Source of the DNA: Bacillus sp. SD075
GTDB lineage: Bacteria; Bacillota; Bacilli; Bacillales; DSM-1321
DNA: 64,000 nt
Direction: 5' to 3'
NCBI RefSeq assembly: GCF_017355165.1
Contig: NZ_JADILK010000007.1
Location: 62,001 to 126,000 of the forward strand
Shown here: in pieces, positions 44,569 to 53,352 of the stretch
How positions within the stretch are numbered: position 1 is the first letter of the stretch
Layout: each line of letters opens with the position of its first letter
Translations under genes and position numbers: made by a program
Notes under the pieces: generated by a model
Told to the model about the DNA's origin: nothing
Databases searched by the model: none
The model's input: only the letters and a program-made list of their open reading frames with translations

Positions 44569-47002
44569 AGAAACATTTCGAGATTTGCCGCTTGAAGAGG
44601 TAATTGGTGACCGTTTCGGGCGTTATAGTAAATATATTATCCAAGATCGGGCACTGCCAGATGCAAGGGACGGTTTAAAACCAGTACAGCGCAGGATATT
44701 GTATGCGATGCATGTCGAAGGAAATACTCAAGAAAAAGGATTTAGGAAATCCGCAAAAACGGTCGGTAATGTAATTGGTAACTACCACCCTCACGGAGAT
44801 TCATCCGTTTATGAGGCAATGGTTAGGATGAGCCAAGACTGGAAACTGCGGAAGGTCATGGTCCAAATGCACGGAAACAATGGTAGTATTGATGGTGATC
44901 CGCCTGCTGCGATGCGTTATACGGAAGCAAGGCTTTCATCGATTGCCTCCGAGATGCTGCGTGATATTGAAAAAAGGACGGTCGATTTTGTACCGAACTT
45001 TGATGATACTTCAGAAGAACCCATTGTATTGCCTGCAATGTTCCCTAACCTGCTTGTAAACGGCTCTACAGGAATTTCAGCAGGCTATGCCACTGAAATC
45101 CCGCCACATCAACTAGGTGAAGTCATTGATGCTGCCATTATGCGAATCGATAAGCCGGAGGCGACAGTCGCTGATTTAATGACGGTCATTAAAGGGCCGG
45201 ATTTTCCTACTGGCGGTATCATTCAAGGAATTGAAGGCATTCGTAAAGCCTATGAAACGGGTAAAGGGAAAATAATCATTCGCGGGTTGGCGGAAGTGGA
45301 AACGATTCGGGGCGGCAAACAGCAAATCGTCATCACTGAAATCCCATATGAAGTCAATAAAGCCAACCTTGTTAAGAAAATGGATGAGTTCCGTCTAGAC
45401 CGGAAAGTGGAAGGTATCGCCGAAGTAAGGGATGAAACCGACCGTACAGGACTGCGAATTGTCATCGAACTGAAAAAAGAAGCAGATGCAAATGGGGTCT
45501 TGCATTACTTATACAAAAATTCCGATCTGCAAATTGCATACAATTTCAATATGGTCGCGATTTATAAAAAACGGCCAACATTGATGAGCCTGCCAAAAAT
45601 GCTCGATGCATATATCGAACATCGTAAAGAGGTAATCGTGAACCGTTCACGTTATGAGCTGCAAAAAGCTCATGACAGGGCACATATCGTCGATGGTTTA
45701 GTGAAGGCTTTATCCATATTAGATGAAGTCATCGCTGTCATCCGGGCATCTAAAGACAAACGGAATGCTAAAGATAACCTTATTGCTAAATTTGCTTTTA
45801 CTGAAGCGCAAGCTGAAGCCATTGTCTCCTTGCAGTTATATAGGCTGACGAATACGGATATTACAGCACTTGAAGCAGAGGCAGCGGAATTGAAGAACAA
45901 AATTGAGGAATTGACAAAGATTCTTGGCAGTGAAAAAGTTCTTCTTCAAGTAATTAAAAAAGAACTTCGATTCATTAAAAAGGGCTTTGATGACGGACGG
46001 CGTTCCAAAATCGAAAAAGAAATTGAAGAAATCAAAATCAATCTTGAAGTCTTGATTGCGAGTGAAGACGTAATGGTTACCGTGACGAAAGAAGGCTATG
46101 TCAAACGGACATCTTTACGATCTTATGCAGCATCAGGCGGTCTTGATTTTGGCATGAAAGATTCCGATCGTCTGCTCCAGAGGCTGGAGATGAATACAAC
46201 AGATGTTCTGTTGCTGTTCACATCCAAAGGAAACTACCTCTATTGTCCAGTTCATCAGCTTCCTGATATTCGCTGGAAGGAAACCGGTCAGCATATCGCT
46301 AACATCATTCCCATCGACAGGGAAGAGCAAATCATCAAAGCGATTCCAATCAAAGATTTTACCCTGCCGGAATTCTTAGTGTTCATCACGAAAAATGGTA
46401 TGGTGAAAAAGACAGAATTAGCTTCCTATAAAGCCCAGCGTCATTCAAAACCGCTGGTTGGTGTCAATTTAAAAGGCGACGATGAATTGGTCGATGTCCA
46501 TCATACCGATGGCCAGGCTGACCTTTTCCTAGTCACTCATAACGGCTATGGTTTATGGTTTGATGAAGAAGAAGTAAGTGTTGTCGGTGTCCGTGCAGCA
46601 GGTGTCAAAGGGATTAATTTGAAAGAAAATGACTATGTCATTGGCGGAAAGGTTTTGGCCAAGGATAGTAAAGCATCGATCTTTATCGTTACACAGCGCG
46701 GAGCCGTAAAGAAAATGAAATTAACCGAGTTTGAAAAAACGAGCCGGGCAAAACGCGGTGTCGTGGTCTTGAGGGAATTGAAGTCGAATCCTCATAGGGT
46801 CATTGGTTTCGATATTATTAACAAAACCGACAGTTTATTCATTCTTTCTGAAAAGGGAACCATTGAAACGATTCATGCCGCTTCATTAAAAAATCATGAT
46901 CGATATACGAATGGATCATTTGTTTTTGATGAAACGGTTAGTGGAAAAGCGAAAGAATTATGGAAAATATCATTGGAAGATGACTCCGCCATAGAGCAGT
47001 GA
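44558..47002 (+). CDS. parC: DNA topoisomerase IV subunit A ParC
   Basis: The DNA-cleaving subunit, about 814 residues. The ATG at 44558 follows AGAGGAGG; a start at 44522 is an artefact of the open frame. Catalytic Tyr in [11 protein letters not shown], quinolone-region segment [19 protein letters not shown] and a C-terminal beta-pinwheel domain with repeated GxxxK motifs. Coupled to parE by overlap. Ends in a strong terminator. Confidence 0.96.
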   Translation: MVFEETFRDLPLEEVIGDRFGRYSKYIIQDRALPDARDGLKPVQRRILYAMHVEGNTQEKGFRKSAKTVGNVIGNYHPHGDSSVYEAMVRMSQDWKLRKVMVQMHGNNGSIDGDPPAAMRYTEARLSSIASEMLRDIEKRTVDFVPNFDDTSEEPIVLPAMFPNLLVNGSTGISAGYATEIPPHQLGEVIDAAIMRIDKPEATVADLMTVIKGPDFPTGGIIQGIEGIRKAYETGKGKIIIRGLAEVETIRGGKQQIVITEIPYEVNKANLVKKMDEFRLDRKVEGIAEVRDETDRTGLRIVIELKKEADANGVLHYLYKNSDLQIAYNFNMVAIYKKRPTLMSLPKMLDAYIEHRKEVIVNRSRYELQKAHDRAHIVDGLVKALSILDEVIAVIRASKDKRNAKDNLIAKFAFTEAQAEAIVSLQLYRLTNTDITALEAEAAELKNKIEELTKILGSEKVLLQVIKKELRFIKKGFDDGRRSKIEKEIEEIKINLEVLIASEDVMVTVTKEGYVKRTSLRSYAASGGLDFGMKDSDRLLQRLEMNTTDVLLLFTSKGNYLYCPVHQLPDIRWKETGQHIANIIPIDREEQIIKAIPIKDFTLPEFLVFITKNGMVKKTELASYKAQRHSKPLVGVNLKGDDELVDVHHTDGQADLFLVTHNGYGLWFDEEEVSVVGVRAAGVKGINLKENDYVIGGKVLAKDSKASIFIVTQRGAVKKMKLTEFEKTSRAKRGVVVLRELKSNPHRVIGFDIINKTDSLFILSEKGTIETIHAASLKNHDRYTNGSFVFDETVSGKAKELWKISLEDDSAIEQ

Positions 47003-47012
47003 ATCATTTTTG

Positions 47013-47052
47013 AACGGGATGCTGATCTTGAACAGCATCCCGTTTTATTTTC
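47013..47052 (+). terminator. Rho-independent terminator of parE-parC
   Basis: AACGGGATGCTG and CAGCATCCCGTT form a perfect 12-bp stem with an 8-base loop, then TTATTTT. Confidence 0.94.
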
Positions 47053-47139
47053 CGATAAATGACCAGTTAGATCCTTTAAGAAAATAATCCCCACAAACCC
47101 CGCACTACAAGGTCAGTTGTTTTATGAAAGTATTCCTTT

Positions 47140-47230
47140 AATTCAAAAATGACTTATTGAGTTAAATTTAAATCCTAGTATTATGAACCTAATATGATTA
47201 AGAGAGCAACAAATAATTCAAATTTGAATT
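47140..47230 (+). promoter_or_regulatory. Two candidate activator-binding dyads (UAS) of the cluster B catabolic operon
   Basis: Distal AATTCA-AAAA-TGACTT (47140-47155) and proximal AATTCA-AATT-TGAATT (47215-47230, a perfect 16-bp palindrome). Centres are 75 bp apart. The proximal one lies 50 bp upstream of the -24 element. The same pair with nearly the same spacing occurs at 55144-55233, before the other cluster B sigma-54 promoter. Confidence 0.75.
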
Positions 47231-47269
47231 TTACCATTAATTAAGTCAAGGTAATATAACGATTTATTT

Positions 47270-47286
47270 TTGGCACACTCCTTGCA
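47270..47286 (+). promoter_or_regulatory. Sigma-54 promoter of the cluster B catabolic operon
   Basis: TTGGCACACTCCTTGCA with GG-N10-GC spacing, 52 bp upstream of the CoA ligase start codon. Confidence 0.9.
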
Positions 47287-47337
47287 TATTGTTAGTATGA
47301 CTTCTTTATTTTTTTGAATGAAGAAAGGGGAGGACCA

Positions 47338-48939
47338 ATGGATAGACCTTGGAAAAAGCATATCCCGAAAGGAAATCCAATAGAGATTGACATTCCTGAT
47401 ATGTCTTTGACAGAACTATTTTATCAATCAGTCGAACAATATTCTGATAAAACAGCGGTTACGTTCAAGGAGCAAAGGTATACATATTCAGAGTTGGGGA
47501 AGTTAGTGAAAAGATGCGCCCGCTTGCTTGCTGATGAAGGAATTAGAAAGGGAGATCGTGTGGCTCTTATGCTTCCTAATTGTCCCCAATATCCAATTGG
47601 GTTTTTTGGAACTCTTTTGAATGGAGCCATTGTTGTCCAAATCAATCCAATGTATAAAGCGAACGAATTAATACATGTCCTGAAAGATTCAGGTGCAAGG
47701 CACATTATTGTGCTCGCTGATTTATTGCCAATAGTTGAAGCCGTTATAGCTGAAACCGATGTTGCAAAGGTGCTGAGCGTGTCGCTGGAAAAGGGCAAAT
47801 GTGAAATGACAAAAAAGCTACTATCAGTAACAGAGGCGGATTTCAAGGTGGAGATCGAACCTGCCGAGGATATCGCCGTCCTCCAATATACTGGAGGAAC
47901 GACAGGGCGTTCTAAAGGGGCGATGCTAACCCATCGAAATATCGTAGCCAATACGCTGCAAAGTGGAGCCACTTCAAGAATCAATACCCAAAAGGGGAAG
48001 GAAAGGGTACTTGGCGTTTCCCCATTATTCCATGTGTACGGCATGACTTCAGGGATGAACCTGACCTTTTATAATGGAGGGGAATTAATTCTTGTATCCC
48101 GGTTTGAGGTGACGGAGATAGTCGATTTAATCAATAATATTAAACCGACTATTTTTCCGGGGGTCCCGACGATGTATATTGCTTTATTACAATATTACCA
48201 GTCCCATCCATTTGATTTGCATACATTGAAATCTTGCGTTTCGGGTTCGTCACCATTGCCATTGAATGTATTGTCAAGGTTTAACGAATTGAGTGGAACA
48301 AAGATTGCAGAGGGCTATGGACTGTCCGAGGCGTCACCAGTCACGCACCGGAATCCAGTTAGCGGCCTGCAAAAACCAGGAAGTATCGGGATTCCGATAC
48401 AAAATACTGATGCCGCCATAATTGACAGTATTACAGGGGAGCCAGCCCTCTTGGTCGATACACCAGGTGAATTGGTCATAAAGGGGCCACAGGTAATGAA
48501 AGGTTATTGGGGCATGCCTGAAGAGACGCAGCAGACGATTCAAAACGGTTGGCTGCATACCGGTGATATTGCCAAGATGGATGAAGATGGCTTCTTTTAC
48601 ATTGTGGGACGGAAGAAAGAGATGATCATCGCAGGTGGATTCAATATTTATCCAATTGAAATTGAAGATACTTTATACAGTCATCCTAAGGTTCTGGAAG
48701 CTGCCGTCTTTGGCATTCCCGATCAATATCGCGGTGAAACGGTACATGCTGCGGTAGTTCTAAAACCAAGTGAAAGGATAACTGAAAACGAATTGAAGGA
48801 TTATTGCCGAAAGCAGCTAGCTGCCTTTAAAGTCCCAAAAGCAATCACATTTGAAAGTGAACTTCCGAAGACGGCGGTCGGTAAGATCTTAAAACGCAAA
48901 CTTCAAGAAAAACATATCGCATATTCGGATAAAATATGA
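47338..48939 (+). CDS. Acyl-CoA synthetase (long-/medium-chain fatty-acid-CoA ligase type)
   Basis: A 533-residue adenylate-forming ligase. ATG at 47338 with GGGGAGGACC just upstream; the frame extends to 47314. Motifs: LQYTGGTTGRSKGAMLTHRN (AMP/P-loop), EGYGLSEASPVTH, GWLHTGDIAKMDEDGFFYIVGRKKEMI and the C-terminal catalytic Lys in LPKTAVGKILKRKL. First gene of the operon, activating the free acid for the two dehydrogenases. Similar to LcfB-like enzymes; true substrate unknown. Confidence 0.9.
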   Translation: MDRPWKKHIPKGNPIEIDIPDMSLTELFYQSVEQYSDKTAVTFKEQRYTYSELGKLVKRCARLLADEGIRKGDRVALMLPNCPQYPIGFFGTLLNGAIVVQINPMYKANELIHVLKDSGARHIIVLADLLPIVEAVIAETDVAKVLSVSLEKGKCEMTKKLLSVTEADFKVEIEPAEDIAVLQYTGGTTGRSKGAMLTHRNIVANTLQSGATSRINTQKGKERVLGVSPLFHVYGMTSGMNLTFYNGGELILVSRFEVTEIVDLINNIKPTIFPGVPTMYIALLQYYQSHPFDLHTLKSCVSGSSPLPLNVLSRFNELSGTKIAEGYGLSEASPVTHRNPVSGLQKPGSIGIPIQNTDAAIIDSITGEPALLVDTPGELVIKGPQVMKGYWGMPEETQQTIQNGWLHTGDIAKMDEDGFFYIVGRKKEMIIAGGFNIYPIEIEDTLYSHPKVLEAAVFGIPDQYRGETVHAAVVLKPSERITENELKDYCRKQLAAFKVPKAITFESELPKTAVGKILKRKLQEKHIAYSDKI

Positions 48940-48950
48940 AAGCGTTAACA
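48936..48950 (+). promoter_or_regulatory. cre box (CcpA) at the end of the CoA ligase gene
   Basis: ATGAAAGCGTTAACA fits WTGNAANCGNWNNCW at every position. It overlaps the ligase stop codon and lies inside the transcribed operon, where bound CcpA could block elongation. Confidence 0.7.
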
Positions 48951-48978
48951 ACCAATTAGCAAATAAAGGGGAATGCAA

Positions 48979-50130
48979 ATGGACTTTCGCTTAGATGAAG
49001 ACATACTGTTATTAAAAGAAAATATACGCCAGTTTATCGAAGAGCAAATCGATCCATTTTCCATGCAGATAGAGGACGAAGATCATATCCCGGAATCCAT
49101 TATTAATTTATCGAAGGAAATCGGGCTATTCGGTCTTAGTATCCCGGAAAGGTACGGCGGGCTCGGAATCGGGATGGTGGGAAAATGTGCTTTATATGAG
49201 GAAATCGGCAAAACACATAATGGATATACCACTCTGATTGGGGCTCACACCGGTATAGGGACGGTAGGGATAGTTGAAATGGGCAATGAAATGCAAAAGG
49301 AAAAATATCTACCGGATATGGCAAGCGGTAATAGAATCGGCGCTTTTGCTTTAACTGAGCCTGCAGCGGGGTCCCATGCTACGAATCTCAAGATGACGGC
49401 TGTCAAAAAAGGCGATAAATATATTCTAAATGGGACTAAGCATTATATAACGAATGCAGATGTAGCAGATATTTTTACGGTTATGGCCGTAACGGACAAA
49501 GATAAAGGGGCGAAAGGAATCACCTCATTCATAGTAGAAAAGGATTTTACGGGTTTTAGAGTTGGTAGCCTGGAAAGGAAGATGGGGCTTCGAGGCTCAC
49601 ATTCGGCCGAATTGGTTTTTGAAGATTGCGAAGTCCCGGCTGAAAATGTACTGGGGGACGTCGGGCAAGGGTATGTAAATGCATTGAAGATCCTAGCAAA
49701 TGGCAGGGCAGGCCTTGCTGCACGTAATTTGGGGTCCTGTCAATACCTGCTAGATCTATCTACCAAATATGCAACAGAACGTGAACAATTCAATGTCCCG
49801 ATCATTGATCATCAAGCCGTATCCCATATGATTGCCGAGATGGCAATGGAAATAGAAGCACTTCGTTCATTCACATACCGGGTTGCATGGATGGTCGATC
49901 AGAAAGAAAAAATCATTAAAGAAGCGGCCATGCTTAAGTTGTATGGTTCGGAAGTATATAATCGTGTCGCTGATAAGGCCGTTCAGATTCATGGCGGGAT
50001 GGGATACATGAAGGATTACCCAGTTGAACGTTTCTATCGGGATGCCCGAATCACTAGAATATATGAAGGCACATCCGAAATTCAAAAAAATATCATTACC
50101 GGACAATTGAAGAGAAAATATCAAAACTAG
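48979..50130 (+). CDS. Acyl-CoA dehydrogenase (first of two)
   Basis: A 383-residue FAD dehydrogenase. The ATG at 48979 has AAAGGGGA 6 bp upstream; an ATG at 48973 is too close to it. Motifs: AFALTEPAAGSHATNLKMTAV, GLRGSHSAELVFEDCEVP, IHGGMGYMKDYPVERFYRDARI and the catalytic Glu in IYEGTSEIQ. It has the normal active-site layout of straight- or branched-chain enzymes. Confidence 0.9.
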   Translation: MDFRLDEDILLLKENIRQFIEEQIDPFSMQIEDEDHIPESIINLSKEIGLFGLSIPERYGGLGIGMVGKCALYEEIGKTHNGYTTLIGAHTGIGTVGIVEMGNEMQKEKYLPDMASGNRIGAFALTEPAAGSHATNLKMTAVKKGDKYILNGTKHYITNADVADIFTVMAVTDKDKGAKGITSFIVEKDFTGFRVGSLERKMGLRGSHSAELVFEDCEVPAENVLGDVGQGYVNALKILANGRAGLAARNLGSCQYLLDLSTKYATEREQFNVPIIDHQAVSHMIAEMAMEIEALRSFTYRVAWMVDQKEKIIKEAAMLKLYGSEVYNRVADKAVQIHGGMGYMKDYPVERFYRDARITRIYEGTSEIQKNIITGQLKRKYQN

Positions 50131-50156
50131 TCTAATTGGAAAGCGGAGGGAGTAAA

Positions 50157-51332
50157 ATGGATTTACGACTATCAGATGAACAAAAAATGGTACAAAAAAC
50201 AATACGCAAATTCGTGGAAAATGAATTGATTCCCTTAGAAAATGAAGTGCTTCGCAATGAAATGGCAGGAAAACCTAGTTTGCCAGAGGGGACATTGAAA
50301 GATTTACAGGAAAAAGCAAAAAATGCTGGGTTTTGGGGCATCAATACTCCGGAGGAATTTGGCGGGGCAGACTTAGGGCAGCTTATGATGGCAATTGTCT
50401 TGATGGAAGTATCAAAAACGTTTGTACCATTCAGCTTTGGAGGTTCGGCTGATAACATACTTTATTATGCAAATGAAGAACAGAAACAGAAATATCTGAT
50501 CCCTACGATTAATGGTGAGAAAAAGTCCTGTTTTGCCATGACGGAGCCGGGGGCTGGGTCCGATACGCGAAATATTAAAATGACGGCAGTAAAAGAAGGG
50601 AACGAATGGGTGCTTAACGGTGAAAAAACTTTCATTACAGGGGGAAATGATGCCGATTTCGTCATGGTCATTGCTGTTACGGACAAAGAACGTCATCAAG
50701 CAACTGGAACGGAAGGGGTAACCTGTTTCATCGTAGACCGTAATATGGGCTGGAGATCAGAGTATATCAATACGATGGGAGAATGGGGACCGGCCGGTTT
50801 AGTTTTTGATAATGTCAGGGTACCCGAAGAAAACATTTTAGGGGAAGTGCATGGCGGTTATAAACTTGGCTTGGAATGGATTGGTTTTGCAAGATGGATA
50901 GTGGGCGCACGCGCTGTCGGTTCTGCAGAAAGATTGCTGCAAATGGCTATAGAATACGCTAAAGAACGAGTCACATTCGGTAAACCAATCGCAGAGCGCC
51001 AGGCCATTCAATGGCAGATAGCTGATTCGGCTGTAGAGATCGAAGCTGCAAGGTGGCTCGTATTGAATGCGGCATTTACACTTGATAATGGAGAAGACAA
51101 TCGCCATTTAGCTTCAATGGCTAAACTTTATGGAGCCAATATGGGGAATCGGGTCGTTGATCGTGTATTGCAGATACACGGTGGCATGGGATATACGAAG
51201 GAGCTTCCCATCGAACGTTGGTATCGCGAGGCGAGGCTTTGGAGGATTTATGATGGTACGGATGAAATACAGCGTATGATCATTTCCCGAAATTTGATTA
51301 AGGGGCATGTTAAATTAGGGCAATTCTTATAA
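50157..51332 (+). CDS. Acyl-CoA dehydrogenase (second), Asp in place of the usual catalytic Glu
   Basis: A 391-residue acyl-CoA dehydrogenase family protein. The ATG at 50157 follows GCGGAGGG; the frame opens at 50136. Motifs: CFAMTEPGAGSDTRNIKMTAV, IHGGMGYTKELPIERWYREARLW and RIYDGTDEIQ, where the position normally Glu is Asp. This and the MGEWGPAGLVFDNVRVP segment recall CaiA-type or bulky-substrate enzymes. It may act on a different chain position or pair with the first enzyme. Confidence 0.88.
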   Translation: MDLRLSDEQKMVQKTIRKFVENELIPLENEVLRNEMAGKPSLPEGTLKDLQEKAKNAGFWGINTPEEFGGADLGQLMMAIVLMEVSKTFVPFSFGGSADNILYYANEEQKQKYLIPTINGEKKSCFAMTEPGAGSDTRNIKMTAVKEGNEWVLNGEKTFITGGNDADFVMVIAVTDKERHQATGTEGVTCFIVDRNMGWRSEYINTMGEWGPAGLVFDNVRVPEENILGEVHGGYKLGLEWIGFARWIVGARAVGSAERLLQMAIEYAKERVTFGKPIAERQAIQWQIADSAVEIEAARWLVLNAAFTLDNGEDNRHLASMAKLYGANMGNRVVDRVLQIHGGMGYTKELPIERWYREARLWRIYDGTDEIQRMIISRNLIKGHVKLGQFL

Positions 51333-51352
51333 TAGATTAGGAGGAAACGATT

Positions 51353-52117
51353 ATGACAGGGAGATTTAAAGGGAAAACAGCTTTAGTTACCGGTGGAAGC
51401 AGAGGAATTGGCCGGGCGATCGTGGAACTATTTGCCAGTGAGGGAGCAAACGTAGCGATTATCGATATCAACGAAGAGGCTTTGACATCAACTGGAAATG
51501 AATTAAGGGATAAGGGTTATACCATTTTTACCAAAGTGGCCAATGTGGTCAATTCCGAAGAGGTGGAAGCATCCATAAAAGAAATAGCCGACACATTCGG
51601 TTCGCTTGATATTCTCGTGAATAATGCTGGGGTCATCCGGGATAATCTACTTTTTAAAATGACCGATTCAGATTGGCAGACGGTAATGGATGTGCATTTA
51701 AGAGGTACTTTTAATGCAGTACGTGCCGCCCAGAAGCATATGGTGGCAAATAAATATGGAAGAATCATCAATATATCATCCACTTCGGCCCTAGGGAACC
51801 GCGGGCAGGCTAATTATTCAGCTGCTAAAGCTGGGCTTCAAGGGTTAACAAAAACACTAGCGATTGAACTTGGGAAATTTGGGATAACGGCTAATTCGGT
51901 CGCACCAGGTTTTATCGAAACCGAAATGACGAAAGAAACAGCTAGGCGGGTGGGAGTGAGTTTTGAGCAATTCATCCAGGATAGGGCAAACAGTATTCCT
52001 GTTGCCAGAAGCGGTTTGCCAAGTGATATTGCTCATGCTGTTGCATTCTTTGCCGATGAAGCTTCCTCATTCATTAGTGGGCAGGTTTTATATGTTGCGG
52101 GCGGTCCAAAAAATTAA
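51353..52117 (+). CDS. SDR oxidoreductase, FabG/3-hydroxyacyl-CoA dehydrogenase type
   Basis: A 254-residue short-chain dehydrogenase: TGGSRGIGRAI near the start, NNAGVIRDNLLFKM, catalytic Ser and Tyr-x-x-x-Lys in NISSTSALGNRGQANYSAAKAG and PGFIETEMT. ATTAGGAGG ribosome site. It would oxidise the 3-hydroxyacyl-CoA formed by the neighbouring hydratase pair. Both strands of context point to a complete beta-oxidation-like cycle. Confidence 0.88.
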   Translation: MTGRFKGKTALVTGGSRGIGRAIVELFASEGANVAIIDINEEALTSTGNELRDKGYTIFTKVANVVNSEEVEASIKEIADTFGSLDILVNNAGVIRDNLLFKMTDSDWQTVMDVHLRGTFNAVRAAQKHMVANKYGRIINISSTSALGNRGQANYSAAKAGLQGLTKTLAIELGKFGITANSVAPGFIETEMTKETARRVGVSFEQFIQDRANSIPVARSGLPSDIAHAVAFFADEASSFISGQVLYVAGGPKN

Positions 52118-52135
52118 GGGAAAAGGCGGGATGTT

Positions 52136-52588
52136 ATGTTCAACGAAAGTATTGGAAAACGATCCACCCCCGTTAAAAATATAGTTGAACGGGGAGCCGT
52201 TAAAAAATTCGCATTATCGATTGGCGATCCCCACCCGATTTTCATTGATGAAGAAATAGGCAGGCAATCAAGGTACGGAACGAATATCGCTCCACCAACT
52301 TTCCCAAGGGTCTTTGATTTTGGGACGATTGAAAGCTTAAATCTCCCGAAAAAAGGGTTGATTCACGGTGAGCAGATATATCGCTATAATAGGCCGCTGA
52401 AGGTAGGGGAAGAAATTACCTGTTATACGGAAGTGAAAGACTATTATGAGAAAAAAGGGAAACAAGGGGAAATGGGATTTCTAGCCTTTGAAAATTATGG
52501 GACGGATGCAAATGGGGAAATTGTCTTCACTGCTGAACAGCTTGTCATAATAAATGAAACGATCAGAAGGATGGTGATGAGTAAGTGA
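52136..52588 (+). CDS. MaoC-like protein, FAS1-type dehydratase N-terminal half
   Basis: A 150-residue hot-dog domain: VKKFALSIGDPHPIFIDEEIGRQSRYG and APPTFPRVFDFG, matching the FAS1-like dehydratase region (HadA-type), which lacks the catalytic D-x-x-x-x-H. It precedes and overlaps by 4 bp a canonical MaoC gene, so the two most likely form a heterodimeric hydratase. Confidence 0.85.
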   Translation: MFNESIGKRSTPVKNIVERGAVKKFALSIGDPHPIFIDEEIGRQSRYGTNIAPPTFPRVFDFGTIESLNLPKKGLIHGEQIYRYNRPLKVGEEITCYTEVKDYYEKKGKQGEMGFLAFENYGTDANGEIVFTAEQLVIINETIRRMVMSK

Positions 52589-52986
52589 CGACATTAACCG
52601 AACTTCATATTGGTGACTCGTTACATTCAATCCAGCTTGCACCTGTAACGCGATTGGACCTCATTAAATATGCCGGGGCATCGGGTGATTTCAATCCCAT
52701 TCATACGATTGATGAGGAAGCAAAAAATGCTGGCCTTCCCGGTATCATCGCACATGGAATGTGGACGATGGGAAACCTTGCAAAACTTTTTAGTAATCTT
52801 TATGAAATTGGTTTTATCGAAGAATACAAGATTCGTTTCAAAGGTATGGTTTTCTTGAATGATGTCATAACTCTTCAAGCGGATCTAAAAGAAAAAACGG
52901 GGAATAGATATTTTTTCAATGTAGCGGCCACTAATCAGTCAGGTAAGGAAGCGATCAGCGGAGAGGTTATTTTTAAGACTTACTGA
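52585..52986 (+). CDS. MaoC-like (R)-enoyl-CoA hydratase, catalytic subunit
   Basis: A 133-residue hot-dog protein with the intact active-site motif GASGDFNPIHTIDEEAKNAG (about 30-49), Asp and His included, and GIIAHGMWTMGNLAKL. GTG start overlapping the previous stop (GTGA). With the non-catalytic partner it should hydrate an enoyl-CoA between the dehydrogenases and the SDR. Confidence 0.88.
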   Translation: MTTLTELHIGDSLHSIQLAPVTRLDLIKYAGASGDFNPIHTIDEEAKNAGLPGIIAHGMWTMGNLAKLFSNLYEIGFIEEYKIRFKGMVFLNDVITLQADLKEKTGNRYFFNVAATNQSGKEAISGEVIFKTY

Positions 52987-53123
52987 TGGTCTCGTCCAAA
53001 CCATGAATCTTTAAAAAGGTATTTTACTGTTCTATGAAACCCCCACTAGATTGAAGAAATTCGCGACACTCCTGCGAATAACTTGCTTGTCAAGACCCAC
53101 AGACACCTGTTTTGATGCGGTTT

Positions 53124-53200
53124 GGCAGACAGCCGGCGAAAAGGAAGCGGGTTTCTGAAATCGACTCGAATTATTTTAAGGAAAAACTGTAGGCAAACTG
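53124..53200 (+). repeat. Dispersed non-coding repeat, copy 2
   Basis: About 77 bp starting GGCAGACAGCCGG and ending near TGTAGGCAAACTG, related to copy 1 at 35564-35643. No ORF. It lies between the cluster B operon end and its terminator. Confidence 0.75.
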
Positions 53201-53228
53201 ATCTTCTTTTTTTAATTATCCAAAGTCT

Positions 53229-53264
53229 GTAGTGATGAAAACTATTTCATCACTACTTTTTTTT
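53229..53264 (+). terminator. Terminator of the cluster B catabolic operon
   Basis: GTAGTGATGAAA and TTTCATCACTAC form a perfect 12-bp stem, followed by eight T. Confidence 0.94.
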
Positions 53265-53320
53265 AGGAGCGAAATTCGACAATTTTAAAGGAGTTTTGAA
53301 AGTTATCCAGAATTGTACTT

Positions 53321-53336
53321 AAAAAGAATTCTTTTT
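53321..53336. promoter_or_regulatory. 16-bp perfect palindrome upstream of the cluster B activator
   Basis: AAAAAGAATTCTTTTT lies 16 bp before the start codon of the regulator gene. It could be an operator for autoregulation; no stronger evidence. Confidence 0.35.
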
Positions 53337-53352
53337 GCGGCGGTGAATAGTA

